Below are positions 44,579-50,986 of a stretch of DNA of 50,986 nt, in pieces. Both the position numbers and the translations under genes were made by a program. The notes beneath the pieces are model-generated. The model worked only from the letters and a program-made list of their open reading frames with translations. It ran no database searches and was not told where the DNA came from. Positions within the stretch are counted from its first letter, which is position 1. Each line of letters starts with the position of its first letter. Source of the DNA: Rothia koreensis (GTDB taxonomy: Bacteria; Actinomycetota; Actinomycetes; Actinomycetales; Micrococcaceae). Where the stretch lies: the NCBI RefSeq assembly GCF_004136575.1, contig NZ_NOIQ01000017.1:1-50986 (forward strand), given 5' to 3'.

Positions 44579-44953
44579 CTAGTAGCTACCTTCAGTGCTG
44601 ACACTTCCAATTAGGCTGCCGAGTATGCCGAATCCAGCAATCGTAAGGGACGCCCAGAAAGCAACAATAACTCCCGATAGGACAATACCAGTGATGGCCA
44701 TCCCGCGGCCGGCGGGCTCTTTTCGGAGACCAACTATGCCAAAGATGAGACCGATAATTGGGAGAATGATAGTCCACCCCATTAGGATATTTACCAACCC
44801 GATGACCATAGATGCAATTGACATCCCCTTTGGCTGCGACGGAGCCTGTACTAGGGTCATGTGACTAGGGAAGGTGCTCTGTGACTGGTTCTGGCTATGC
44901 TGTGGGGTGAAGCCCTGTGTCTGATGCTGTGTCGAGTCGTTTTGATTTTCCAT
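44579..44953 (-). CDS. DUF4190-type membrane protein
   Basis: A 124-aa protein with a Gln/Ser-rich cytoplasmic head (~35 residues) and two membrane helices, M-S-I-A-S-M-V-I-G-L-V-N-I-L-M-G and G-M-A-I-T-G-I-V-L-S-G-V-I-V-A-F-W, separated by I-F-G-I-V-G-L-R-K. This G-x-A-I-x-G-I-V-L-G pattern is DUF4190, a general small membrane protein family of actinobacteria. Function unknown. AAAGGAT precedes the ATG. Confidence 0.75.
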   Translation of the reverse strand: MENQNDSTQHQTQGFTPQHSQNQSQSTFPSHMTLVQAPSQPKGMSIASMVIGLVNILMGWTIILPIIGLIFGIVGLRKEPAGRGMAITGIVLSGVIVAFWASLTIAGFGILGSLIGSVSTEGSY

Positions 44954-45112
44954 GAGAACATCCTTTCAGAATTTACTTGACCAGGTGTAGGTCATGTAAT
45001 ATTCGTCCGTATAACCTGGGTATTTTAGAATTATACCTCTAATGAAAACCAATCCACAGAGCCCCATGGGGTCACTTCAAGCTCACGCACTATCCTATTC
45101 TCATCCTTGATG

Positions 45113-46087
45113 TTACTCCAGTAAACTATCCGTAATGGTTTCCATCACGTACTGGTAATGGACGGTTCCTGAAGTGATCAACGATCCATGGGTGTCCCCG
45201 TACAGCAGGTCCAATCGACCGTTCCCGCCTGCCTGGAGCAGTGCTTGTATGTATCGCTGGGAATTCTGCCAGGACACCGTGGTATCGGCTGTGCCATGAA
45301 CAGCGACCACGGGGATGCTGGGGTCGATGTTTTGGATGGGGTCGACATCCTCGTATCTGCTCGCTGCGGTGAGGGGAGTCCCGCCTACGGCATTGACCAT
45401 GTCGAGGTCGGAGAGGTTGGTTGCGTTGGTCATGTCCAGTGGACCGGACAGGGCCACGATCCGGTCAGGTTTAAACGATGGGTACTTGCCTAGCTGGTGT
45501 TCGGGGTGCGCTGTTTGGGATCCTGCCCACGTAGCAAGTTGGGCTCCGGCGCTATGGCCGACGACTTCGGTCTTGCCGGATAGTTCAGGGGTCTGATCAA
45601 CGATATCGGGGATATGGCCCAGCGCGGATGCCACATCGGTAAACGTTGTGGGCCAGCCACCGCCGGAGCCGACACGGCGGTACTCGATGTTATACACCGC
45701 TACACCGCGGCCGACGAGGTCTTGTGCAAAATAGCTGAAGTCTCCGGCTCCAATCGATCGGTGCCAAGCACCTCCATGAATGAGCACCACCAAGGGCACG
45801 GAATCAGCCTTATGGACACCGGCAGGAAGATATAGATCGCCCCAGTTCTGCGATGCATCCCCGTTGCCTGCAACCGGATATGGAACTCTGCTGATCTCCG
45901 GGCCGGATCGTTGTGATACCGGGGCTTGTGCTTGGGCCAGAGAGGACTCATCGATGGATAGAGGCTTTCGTTCCGCACCCGGAGCCGAGCCCGAGCACGA
46001 AGCCATCAGTAGGCAAGTTATCGAAGCGATACCAGTAAGGGCAAGGCGAGGCAACTGGGATCGTTTGAGGCTGGTACCACCCGACAC
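45113..46087 (-). CDS. Secreted alpha/beta-hydrolase lipoprotein (BD-FAE/esterase type)
   Basis: The 324-aa protein has a lipoprotein signal (C-L-L-M-A-S-C, Cys near 30). The hydrolase fold shows L-V-V-L-I-H-G-G-A-W-H (oxyanion loop HGGxW), V-V-G-H-S-A-G-A-Q-L-A-T (nucleophile Ser in G-H-S-A-G), A-V-H-G-T-A-D near the Asp, and G-D-T-H-G-S-L with the catalytic His. This is the pattern of acyl-peptide-hydrolase-like/BD-FAE esterases. It should cleave ester substrates outside the cell. No obvious operon partner. Confidence 0.85.
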   Translation of the reverse strand: MSGGTSLKRSQLPRLALTGIASITCLLMASCSGSAPGAERKPLSIDESSLAQAQAPVSQRSGPEISRVPYPVAGNGDASQNWGDLYLPAGVHKADSVPLVVLIHGGAWHRSIGAGDFSYFAQDLVGRGVAVYNIEYRRVGSGGGWPTTFTDVASALGHIPDIVDQTPELSGKTEVVGHSAGAQLATWAGSQTAHPEHQLGKYPSFKPDRIVALSGPLDMTNATNLSDLDMVNAVGGTPLTAASRYEDVDPIQNIDPSIPVVAVHGTADTTVSWQNSQRYIQALLQAGGNGRLDLLYGDTHGSLITSGTVHYQYVMETITDSLLE

Positions 46088-46206
46088 GGACGCGCTCCTA
46101 TAACAACATTCGAACTGACAGGACAGCTAACTACGTGGTTAGAGCCCACGAACTGTAGCTACGATACAGTACACAATGTTTTGTCCCCGCGTTGTGACCA
46201 CAGGCT

Positions 46207-46250
46207 GTGATTCCACTCCACCCTGAAGGGTGGAGTGCTCTCACGACGCC
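46207..46250 (-). repeat. Hairpin repeat, IS200/IS605 right-end-like (minus strand)
   Basis: CACTCCACCC (46214-46223) and GGGTGGAGTG (46228-46237) make a perfect 10-bp stem with a TTCA loop on the minus strand; CGTGAGAG precedes and GAATCAC follows, as in the copy at 11701-11748. Confidence 0.65.
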
Positions 46251-46265
46251 CGATAGACAAAATAG

Positions 46266-46298
46266 GGCACGGGCCCCCTCGACGAAGGGGCCCATGCC
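46266..46298 (-). terminator. Intrinsic terminator read from the hsp20 side
   Basis: GGCA-c-GGGCCCC pairs with GGGGCCC-a-TGCC; on the minus strand CTATTTTG follows. Confidence 0.55.
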
Positions 46299-46643
46299 TG
46301 AGTAAAGGAGGAATCGATAGATTGAGGCTCAATTATACGGAGGGGAGCGTTGATCGGCCACAGGCTGTTCAGGCGGGCGACTTCGACAGCCTGCCCTGAA
46401 TCGAGACGAACTCATCGCAGTCTTTGCTGGTGCAGGCCCGGTGACCGTCAAACCGGTGGCAATCGGCCGAAACAGCAACGATCGGCAAGTCCCTGCCGGG
46501 TCGCCCAGGCCTTCAAGCTCGCGCAACTGTTGATCAGCCAGGACGATCTGCCAGAACTGCCTCTCCACAGATACCTGACCGATGTGGGTATCGCAGGTAG
46601 CGTCTCTGACCAGCACGACCCATCACCTCATATCTGCTTGAAA
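46299..46643. other. Interval downstream of hsp20 without supported gene
   Basis: Frames on both strands cross it (for instance a minus frame with G-L-T-V-T-G-P-A-P-A-K-T-A), without start signal or domain. It may be a decayed mobile element. Confidence 0.35.
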
Positions 46644-47078
46644 CTATGCGTTGATAGCGGTCTGGTTCTGTCCTGCACCGGGGTGGACTGCAACTTTGCG
46701 TGGTTTAGCCTGCTCAGCAACAGGAATCGTCAACGACAGCACACCGTTCTGATAAGTGGCCTGAATCCTCGAGGTATCCAAGCCTTGGCCCAGGCTCAAT
46801 TGACGGCGGAAGACCCCTCGAGGCCTCTCTGCGGTGGTCAACTCCCGGGAATCATCCGGCCCATCTCGTCGTGCTTCGACCGTGAGAATATTCTGTTCGA
46901 CATCGACGTCAATGGACTCTGCGCTGACCCCTGGCAGATCCAGCTCAATGTGGAACTGGTCCTCATCTCGCCAAGCATCCATCGGCATCATCGTCGGATG
47001 CGCCAGGGTTCCTTGCGACCCGAAAAACTGCTGTGAAAGGCGTTCCAGATCACGGAATGGATCGGTGCGCAACAGCAT
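46644..47078 (-). CDS. hsp20: Hsp20/alpha-crystallin small heat-shock protein
   Basis: The 144-aa chaperone has D-P-F-R-D-L-E-R-L near the start and the alpha-crystallin domain from [20 protein letters not shown] to [24 protein letters not shown] is the conserved R-x-x-G-x-F-x-R motif. It holds unfolding proteins in a refoldable state. It is divergent from a MerR/HspR-type gene across 139 bp with an inverted repeat, hence heat or stress control. AAGGTGATG precedes the ATG. Confidence 0.92.
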   Translation of the reverse strand: MLLRTDPFRDLERLSQQFFGSQGTLAHPTMMPMDAWRDEDQFHIELDLPGVSAESIDVDVEQNILTVEARRDGPDDSRELTTAERPRGVFRRQLSLGQGLDTSRIQATYQNGVLSLTIPVAEQAKPRKVAVHPGAGQNQTAINA

Positions 47079-47148
47079 CTGTCATCACCTTCCTCAAACA
47101 AGTAGCACGTGTTCTTTCCAGTGATCTCAGACAACCTTGAATCTATGT

Positions 47149-47180
47149 CATCTGATGTAGATAATGTCTATCACCAGATG
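47149..47180. promoter_or_regulatory. Inverted repeat between hsp20 and the HspR-like gene
   Basis: CATCTGATG (47149-47157) and CACCAGATG (47172-47180) with inner TAGATA/TCTATC form an imperfect dyad typical of MerR-type sites. It is not the classical HspR (HAIR) box. Confidence 0.5.
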
Positions 47181-47217
47181 TTGACTGTGGCAAGCTCCCT
47201 CTAGACAAGGAGTCCTT

Positions 47218-47514
47218 ATGGCAGGAAGCGCTACGGGTCCGCCGGCCCACCAGGGCATCTATGGGATATCAGTGGCGGCGGAACTGACCGGTGCGGGAAT
47301 CCAGACTCTGCGCATGTATGAGCAGCGCGGACTGCTTGACCCGCAACGAACCAGTGGTGGTACGCGTCGTTACAGTCGACAGGATCTGGCCCGGGTCCAC
47401 CGCATCACCGTTTTGTTAGAAGAGGGACTGAACTTGGCCGGGGTGAGCCAGGTCATGGACCTTGAAGATGAGAACGAACAGTTAAAGCAAGCTCTCAAGG
47501 AGGCGCGATCATGA
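47218..47514 (+). CDS. hspR: MerR-family regulator, HspR-like
   Basis: The 98-aa protein has Y-G-I-S-V-A-A-E-L-T-G-A-G-I-Q-T-L-R-M-Y-E-Q-R-G-L-L-D-P-Q-R-T-S-G-G-T-R-R-Y-S, the HspR HTH and wing, then L-L-E-E-G-L-N-L-A-G-V and a coiled coil ending at 98. HspR represses heat-shock genes with DnaK as co-repressor. It is shorter than usual HspR (~130 aa). The ATGA overlap at 47511 couples a small ORF. Confidence 0.85.
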   Translation: MAGSATGPPAHQGIYGISVAAELTGAGIQTLRMYEQRGLLDPQRTSGGTRRYSRQDLARVHRITVLLEEGLNLAGVSQVMDLEDENEQLKQALKEARS

Positions 47515-47636
47515 ACTCGCAGGCGAAGAACCCACACTACGAAGCTCCTGAATACGACTACCCGGTTGTTGATGATCTGCCGGTGAATCGGCCCTCGGGA
47601 ACGATCTGGCAGAACATGATTGACGACATCTTCTAG
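47511..47636 (+). CDS. Small acidic ORF, 41 aa, coupled to the HspR-like gene
   Basis: ATG 47511 overlaps the preceding TGA. The product (M-N-S-Q-A-K-N-P-H-Y-E-A-P-E-Y-D-Y-P-V-V-D-D-L and ending I-D-D-I-F) is acidic and proline/tyrosine-rich, unlike a random frame. The stop TAG lies in a perfect 8-bp hairpin (AGCCCAGG/CCTGGGCT). No family known. Confidence 0.5.
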   Translation: MNSQAKNPHYEAPEYDYPVVDDLPVNRPSGTIWQNMIDDIF

Positions 47637-47721
47637 CCCAGGGGATTCCTGGGCTAACGCGACTGCACCCGCACGTATGGTCGGGCAGGGCTTGAACATC
47701 CTTGCCGGAGAAGGAGCAACG

Positions 47722-47874
47722 ATGGCAGAGACTAACAAAGACTTCGCGGAGCTGAAGGAGGCCATCGAGTCGATGCAAGCTCAGATCATTACTTTGGAGC
47801 AGCGTCTCGTGGTGACCGAGCAGTCCATTGCGCAGATCGAAGACGCTATAGAAGCTCTCAGCGTCGACCCGTGA
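47722..47874 (+). CDS. Small coiled-coil protein, 50 aa
   Basis: GGAGAAGGAG precedes ATG 47722. A-E-T-N-K-D-F-A-E-L-K-E-A-I-E-S-M-Q-A-Q-I-I-T-L-E-Q-R-L shows a heptad pattern throughout, so it should form a dimeric or trimeric coiled coil. Part of the same transcription unit as the HspR-like gene. Confidence 0.6.
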   Translation: MAETNKDFAELKEAIESMQAQIITLEQRLVVTEQSIAQIEDAIEALSVDP

Positions 47875-47904
47875 CCGTGCCGCCTCTTCGCGGAGGGGCT
47901 TGTC

Positions 47905-48351
47905 ATGAGGCTTGAGAGAACAGGGATTGTACAGAGAGGAGTGCTCTTGTCTGTTCTGAGACCAGAACAACAGTATGCCGGCACACCGACTTCTTCCCTG
48001 CTGCGGATTATCAGGGCAGAGGCCCTGACCACGGCCCAGACTCACGCCAGAACAGCTGTCTGCTCCGAGATCATCAGTGATACCTGCATCGTCATCGCCG
48101 GGGAACTATTCTACCGGCATGGTGCATGGATGGCCGCTGAGGCTTTATACACGTATTGGGTTGAGTACAACCAGCACCTAGGCCAGCACGGAGCCCACTC
48201 AGTGGCTGACGAAGAATTCTCTACGGTGATCGGGCCCCTGTTGGGTGTCCGGCTTGTGGACCACCAGGTCTGCGCGATCCTCGACGAGTTGCATCGGCTT
48301 CAACATCCAGATTCAGCCCGGAGGACTGATGACACGCTCCTCTGCACCTGA
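47905..48351 (+). CDS. Hypothetical protein, 148 aa
   Basis: The frame contains L-L-R-I-I-R-A-E-A-L-T-T-A-Q-T-H-A-R-T-A and A-A-E-A-L-Y-T-Y-W-V-E-Y-N-Q-H-L, helical and plausibly coding, with no domain I recognise. At 48329, inside its last codons and after GGAGG, a further 32-codon frame (M-T-R-S-S-A-P-E-I-Q) begins and may be coupled. Confidence 0.45.
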   Translation: MRLERTGIVQRGVLLSVLRPEQQYAGTPTSSLLRIIRAEALTTAQTHARTAVCSEIISDTCIVIAGELFYRHGAWMAAEALYTYWVEYNQHLGQHGAHSVADEEFSTVIGPLLGVRLVDHQVCAILDELHRLQHPDSARRTDDTLLCT

Positions 48352-48437
48352 GATCCAGTCGAGCTATCGAGTTAAGGTAGTCGCAAGTTGCAAAGCCGAC
48401 CTGCATTCAGCGTTGGCCTACCCTTGAGGAGTATCCC

Positions 48438-48773
48438 ATGGCCCGTCACGTTGAAGTTCGCCTTACCGATGATCTGGATGGGACCGAAGCTGCCGAGACC
48501 GTCCGCTTCAGTCTTGAAGGCAAAAACTACGAAATCGACCTCTCTGCGGACAACGCCGCTTGGTTGCGTTCGACGCTGCAGCCGTTTATTGCCGTTGCCC
48601 GTCGAAACACCCAGCGCAATGCCGGCAAGTCGGGGAAGAGGTCTCCCCGCCGGAATCCGGAAACAGCCAAAATTCGACGGTGGGCGCGGGATAACGGTTA
48701 CACGGTGGCCAACCACGGAAGCATCAACGCCGAGGTGAAGGACGCATACTACGCGGCCAACCCCAAGAACTAG
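48438..48773 (+). CDS. lsr2: Lsr2-family nucleoid-associated protein (variant)
   Basis: The 111-aa protein has the Lsr2 dimerisation domain (H-V-E-V-R-L-T-D-D-L-D-G-T-E-A-A-E-T-V-R-F-S-L-E-G-K-N-Y-E-I-D-L) and the C-terminal DNA-binding domain (I-R-R-W-A-R-D-N-G-Y-T-V-A-N-H-G-S-I-N-A-E-V-K-D-A-Y). Lsr2 normally carries R-G-R before I-P-A-E-V to grip AT-rich minor grooves; here the triplet is H-G-S. Lsr2 silences acquired DNA; a plasmid copy may silence the element itself or modulate the host protein. GAGGAG precedes the ATG. Confidence 0.9.
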   Translation: MARHVEVRLTDDLDGTEAAETVRFSLEGKNYEIDLSADNAAWLRSTLQPFIAVARRNTQRNAGKSGKRSPRRNPETAKIRRWARDNGYTVANHGSINAEVKDAYYAANPKN

Positions 48774-48981
48774 CCCATTCCTCCAGCGGCCATGACCCAT
48801 CCGGATCCACAGTATGCAACGAGCAGAACATCCGACTGTCTGGACTTCGAGGGTCACCAGTCCCATGAGGCTCCCCAACGGTGGGAGACGCCCCTCTTAT
48901 GCAACTGCCCACCCCGTGACAGCGGCGCAGTCGTGGATCCTAAGCAGCGCCTGAATCAATGAAAGAGACACGGATACGCAG

Positions 48982-49569
48982 ATGAGCATAGCCAGACGAT
49001 CTGTCATTCCCCTCCTGGCGCTACTGACACTGATGAGCACCGGGTGTCACCGGGGCAACGAAGCTACCAATAGCACCGCGTCACCATCGAGCTTGTCAGC
49101 CCACACAGCTGAACAAGCGCTGGAGAAGTGTCCTAATCCGGATGAAGCGGTCCGCGCTGATGCCACCTCTGTGGCCGTGACCTACGAAAACATCGCCTAC
49201 TGCTGGGACTCCACCAAGGACCCGAGCGCTCAAGCAGCAACGACCCGAGCCCTGGCCCTGGCTTCTGGCCCCTGGAAAGATACGCAGGCGGAAGCAAAGC
49301 CGCCCAATGCCTTCCAGGAACAATTCGACACCGCCGCGCACTTCAACGGGGTCACCGACGTGACAGTATCCCCGGCCGGCGACGGTATGGACGCTGGCAC
49401 CGACGCCGAGACAACCCAACGAACGGTAGACATCACCTGGACATGGGTAGGTGATGACGGGCAGAAAGCACCAGGCGGGAGAGCCCAAGATATCGTGTAT
49501 CTGGAAAAGAACGCCGGTCAATGGGAAGTCATAGCCACAGAAAACACCCACATGCGAACCAACGAATAG
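48982..49569 (+). CDS. Hypothetical lipoprotein
   Basis: The 195-aa product has a lipoprotein signal (L-A-L-L-T-L-M-S-T-G-C, Cys near 22), then a Ser/Thr-rich linker and a domain with W-D-S-T-K-D and V-D-I-T-W-T-W-V-G-D-D-G. The two remaining Cys (K-C-P-N and Y-C-W) may pair. No known domain; exported and membrane-anchored. Confidence 0.65.
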   Translation: MSIARRSVIPLLALLTLMSTGCHRGNEATNSTASPSSLSAHTAEQALEKCPNPDEAVRADATSVAVTYENIAYCWDSTKDPSAQAATTRALALASGPWKDTQAEAKPPNAFQEQFDTAAHFNGVTDVTVSPAGDGMDAGTDAETTQRTVDITWTWVGDDGQKAPGGRAQDIVYLEKNAGQWEVIATENTHMRTNE

Positions 49570-49603
49570 TCCCGAGCAGAGAACCGTAAGATGGAAGGTT
49601 GTC

Positions 49604-49939
49604 GTGTTTTGTCGAAAGCGAGTCTCGAAACCACAGGTTCGCCCTCGACCGGAACTAGCAGTGTTGATGGTCTTTCCGCATGAATACCCAGCGCTCGAAG
49701 ACGACGCACAGCGCCTCGACCCTGGCTACGTGATCAGCCAGGCACAGCGGCTGGAGGAGACACGAGTGAGCCTGGAACAGCGCTTCATCAGGACTCGTTC
49801 GGAGAGCAAAGCCGAAGCTCTGGAGGAAGAACTCCGTGATGTCGAATTCAGATTGCACTGGCTGCTGTTGGTTCGTCGAGAGCAACGGGGAGACCTGCCT
49901 CGGGTCAGTTTCCCGTCCCCGTTGCCTCCTCCCGACTGA
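49604..49939 (+). CDS. Hypothetical helical protein, 111 aa
   Basis: GTG 49604 follows GGAAGG. The middle part is a charged helix (Q-A-Q-R-L-E-E-T-R-V-S-L-E-Q-R-F-I-R-T-R-S-E-S-K-A-E-A-L-E-E-E-L) that may form a coiled coil, followed by W-L-L-L-V-R-R-E-Q-R and a proline-rich end. An inner ATG at 49667 is the alternative start. Confidence 0.5.
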   Translation: MFCRKRVSKPQVRPRPELAVLMVFPHEYPALEDDAQRLDPGYVISQAQRLEETRVSLEQRFIRTRSESKAEALEEELRDVEFRLHWLLLVRREQRGDLPRVSFPSPLPPPD

Positions 49940-50127
49940 GCCCTTATCTGCTGCATTCTGTGGCTCAGCCCCGGTCGGCTCCAGAACGGGGGGGTAGCGG
50001 ATCCTGTGGTGGCTCTGGGTGGAATATCCTCATCACGAGACGCCAAGAAGGGGTAGAACAAGCTTCGCAACGCGAGGAGATCGTTCTTTGCGCTTTCTCA
50101 GGCCGATGGAGATCAAGGAGAGAGACG

Positions 50128-50406
50128 ATGGGCAGTTACGACAATGCATGGGTCATCGATGCTTTAGGGGAAGCAGCCGATGAATTGGCGGAGCTGATGG
50201 ACCAATATGAGCAGCAAATCCGGCAGCTGGAGATCCTACGGGAGTATCTCCAAGACAGGTCAGATGCCGACCCGGTTCTATGTACCGTCGCAGACAAGGG
50301 AATCGCAGAGACCCTGGGCTACCTCCATCGAGGCGAAAATGGCATGAGACTAGCCTCGAAGCGCATCGTGCGGCTTCAGGATCAGGCCGAAGGCGACTGG
50401 CAGTAA
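50128..50406 (+). CDS. Hypothetical protein, 92 aa
   Basis: AAGGAG precedes the ATG. The helical product (E-A-A-D-E-L-A-E-L-M-D-Q-Y-E-Q-Q-I-R-Q-L-E-I-L-R-E-Y-L-Q) is acidic with heptad spacing. No family recognised. A TATAAA at 50622-50627 downstream could serve the next gene; 50407-50702 holds no other supported feature. Confidence 0.55.
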   Translation: MGSYDNAWVIDALGEAADELAELMDQYEQQIRQLEILREYLQDRSDADPVLCTVADKGIAETLGYLHRGENGMRLASKRIVRLQDQAEGDWQ

Positions 50407-50702
50407 GCCACCAACACACCGTTATCGGAAAGACCCCAGCACTGCTGATGGAGCCGGCAGAGGCTCTCAACGTCCTGCGCCTTCGATGGCCTCAGTTTCC
50501 ACGACGTTGTGCGCGGTCGGTGACCCGGTGGCGTTGGATTCCCGCGGGTTCTGCTCCAAGCCGTACTGGGCCACCGCGGTGGTTCGGTGGTGAAGTGGCG
50601 CTCTCGCACGTACTCTTGGTATATAAATCTGTATCACCCTGGGTGAGCCTCCAATGGGCTCATGCCTGTACCGCCCTGGTTTAGCTCCGAGGAGAATTGC
50701 TT

Positions 50703-50986
50703 GTGAAGATCAGCCGCCGGACCGCCGTCATCTCCGCATCAACGTTCGCAGGTGCCGCAATACTGACCGCGTGCGGGTCCAAGGATTCCGAACCCGCCAA
50801 TGATGCTTCGCCCTCCGCCTCGTCGGGTGCCTCGGGTTCGGCCTCGGGGTCTGCGTCGTCGTCGGCGTCTCCGCAGGGTCCTTTGGTCACCTGGGCCGAT
50901 AACACCATGGTCTCGCACCTGTTCTTCCACTCCCTGGTCGCGGACCCGAAACGAGCCTTCGACGGCGACGACGAGGCCAAGGGCTA
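50703..50986 (+). CDS. Lipoprotein resembling polysaccharide deacetylases, 3' truncated by the window
   Basis: GTG 50703 follows GAGGAG. The protein starts with a twin-arginine-like lipoprotein signal (K-I-S-R-R-T-A-V-I-S-A-S-T-F-A-G and I-L-T-A-C-G), a long Ser/Ala/Gly linker, and then T-W-A-D-N-T-M-V-S-H-L-F-F-H-S-L-V-A-D-P-K-R-A-F-D-G-D-D. The M-V-S-H-L-F-F-H-S-L segment resembles the start of secreted polysaccharide-deacetylase-like proteins of actinobacteria. The catalytic part lies beyond the window. Confidence 0.6.
   Translation, partial: MKISRRTAVISASTFAGAAILTACGSKDSEPANDASPSASSGASGSASGSASSSASPQGPLVTWADNTMVSHLFFHSLVADPKRAFDGDDEAKG

Noticed and set aside
46329-46616. 95-codon minus-strand frame after hsp20
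   Set aside because: Low-complexity Arg/Pro/Ser-rich product, no start signal; more like decayed DNA.
1-50986. CRISPR arrays, tRNA and rRNA genes
   Set aside because: No regularly spaced repeats of 24-40 bp, no cloverleaf with TTC-A-A-x-C arm, and no conserved rRNA segments were seen.

Overview
The window looks like accessory DNA of a high-GC Gram-positive bacterium (Actinomycetota, most likely Micrococcales). It carries an Lsr2-type nucleoid protein, a MobF/TraA-type relaxase, an actinobacterial theta-type RepA, an HspR-like regulator next to hsp20, and several promoters whose -10 box sits 6-12 bases before the start codon (leaderless mRNAs). RepA, ParA with a small partner, a relaxase with an oriT-like inverted repeat, and many recombinase and IS remnants indicate a mobilisable or conjugative plasmid, or an integrated copy of one. 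The genus cannot be named from sequence alone.

Layout. 1-3.7 kb: the end of an unidentified gene, then a recombinase graveyard (a tyrosine recombinase in two pieces, three resolvase pieces), a small 51-aa gene on the minus strand, a hicAB toxin-antitoxin pair, and a divergent VOC/MarR pair. 3.7-10.6 kb: a minus-strand catabolic operon (GlpP-like antiterminator, MFS permease, SDR, AGPS-like FAD oxidase, FGGY kinase) with a textbook terminator in the leader between antiterminator and permease; upstream of it lies an Fae-family protein. 11.0-17.7 kb: a second hicAB, then a LacI-controlled MFS plus FAD-oxidoreductase unit with a perfect LacI operator, a hicB relic fused to the end of lacI, and a DUF3800-like gene. 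17.8-20.7 kb: paired Tn402-like inverted repeats, a CsoR-box copper module (DUF4396 membrane protein, DUF1541 lipoprotein) and an intact tyrosine recombinase. 20.8-24.9 kb: a TetR-controlled SDR/HbpS-like pair, a phosphotriesterase-like hydrolase and an IS5-family relic.

24.9-35.8 kb is the plasmid backbone: an HNH protein, a small coiled-coil/HTH protein divergent from the relaxase with the oriT candidate between them, a 1742-aa relaxase-helicase, repA, parA and a small partner gene, and a decayed ssb cut by an ISL3 element. 35.8-43.7 kb is a metal-resistance block: two ISL3 copies around a membrane protein, CmtR/CadD (cadmium), ArsR/flavoprotein/Acr3 (arsenite), and an intact resolvase almost identical to the truncated copy at 1.8-2.2 kb. 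43.9-51 kb: secreted and membrane proteins, an esterase-like lipoprotein, a heat-shock unit (hsp20, hspR-like gene, small ORFs), an Lsr2 paralogue lacking the usual RGR hook, further lipoproteins, and the start of a lipoprotein resembling polysaccharide deacetylases.

The most interesting points are the antitermination-controlled operon of unknown substrate at 3.75-9.75 kb; several solitary hairpin elements that resemble the right ends (omegaRNA-like) of IS200/IS605 transposons without any tnpB; the relaxase with an extra helix-turn-helix insertion; the ParA with an altered Walker A motif; and the Lsr2 variant.
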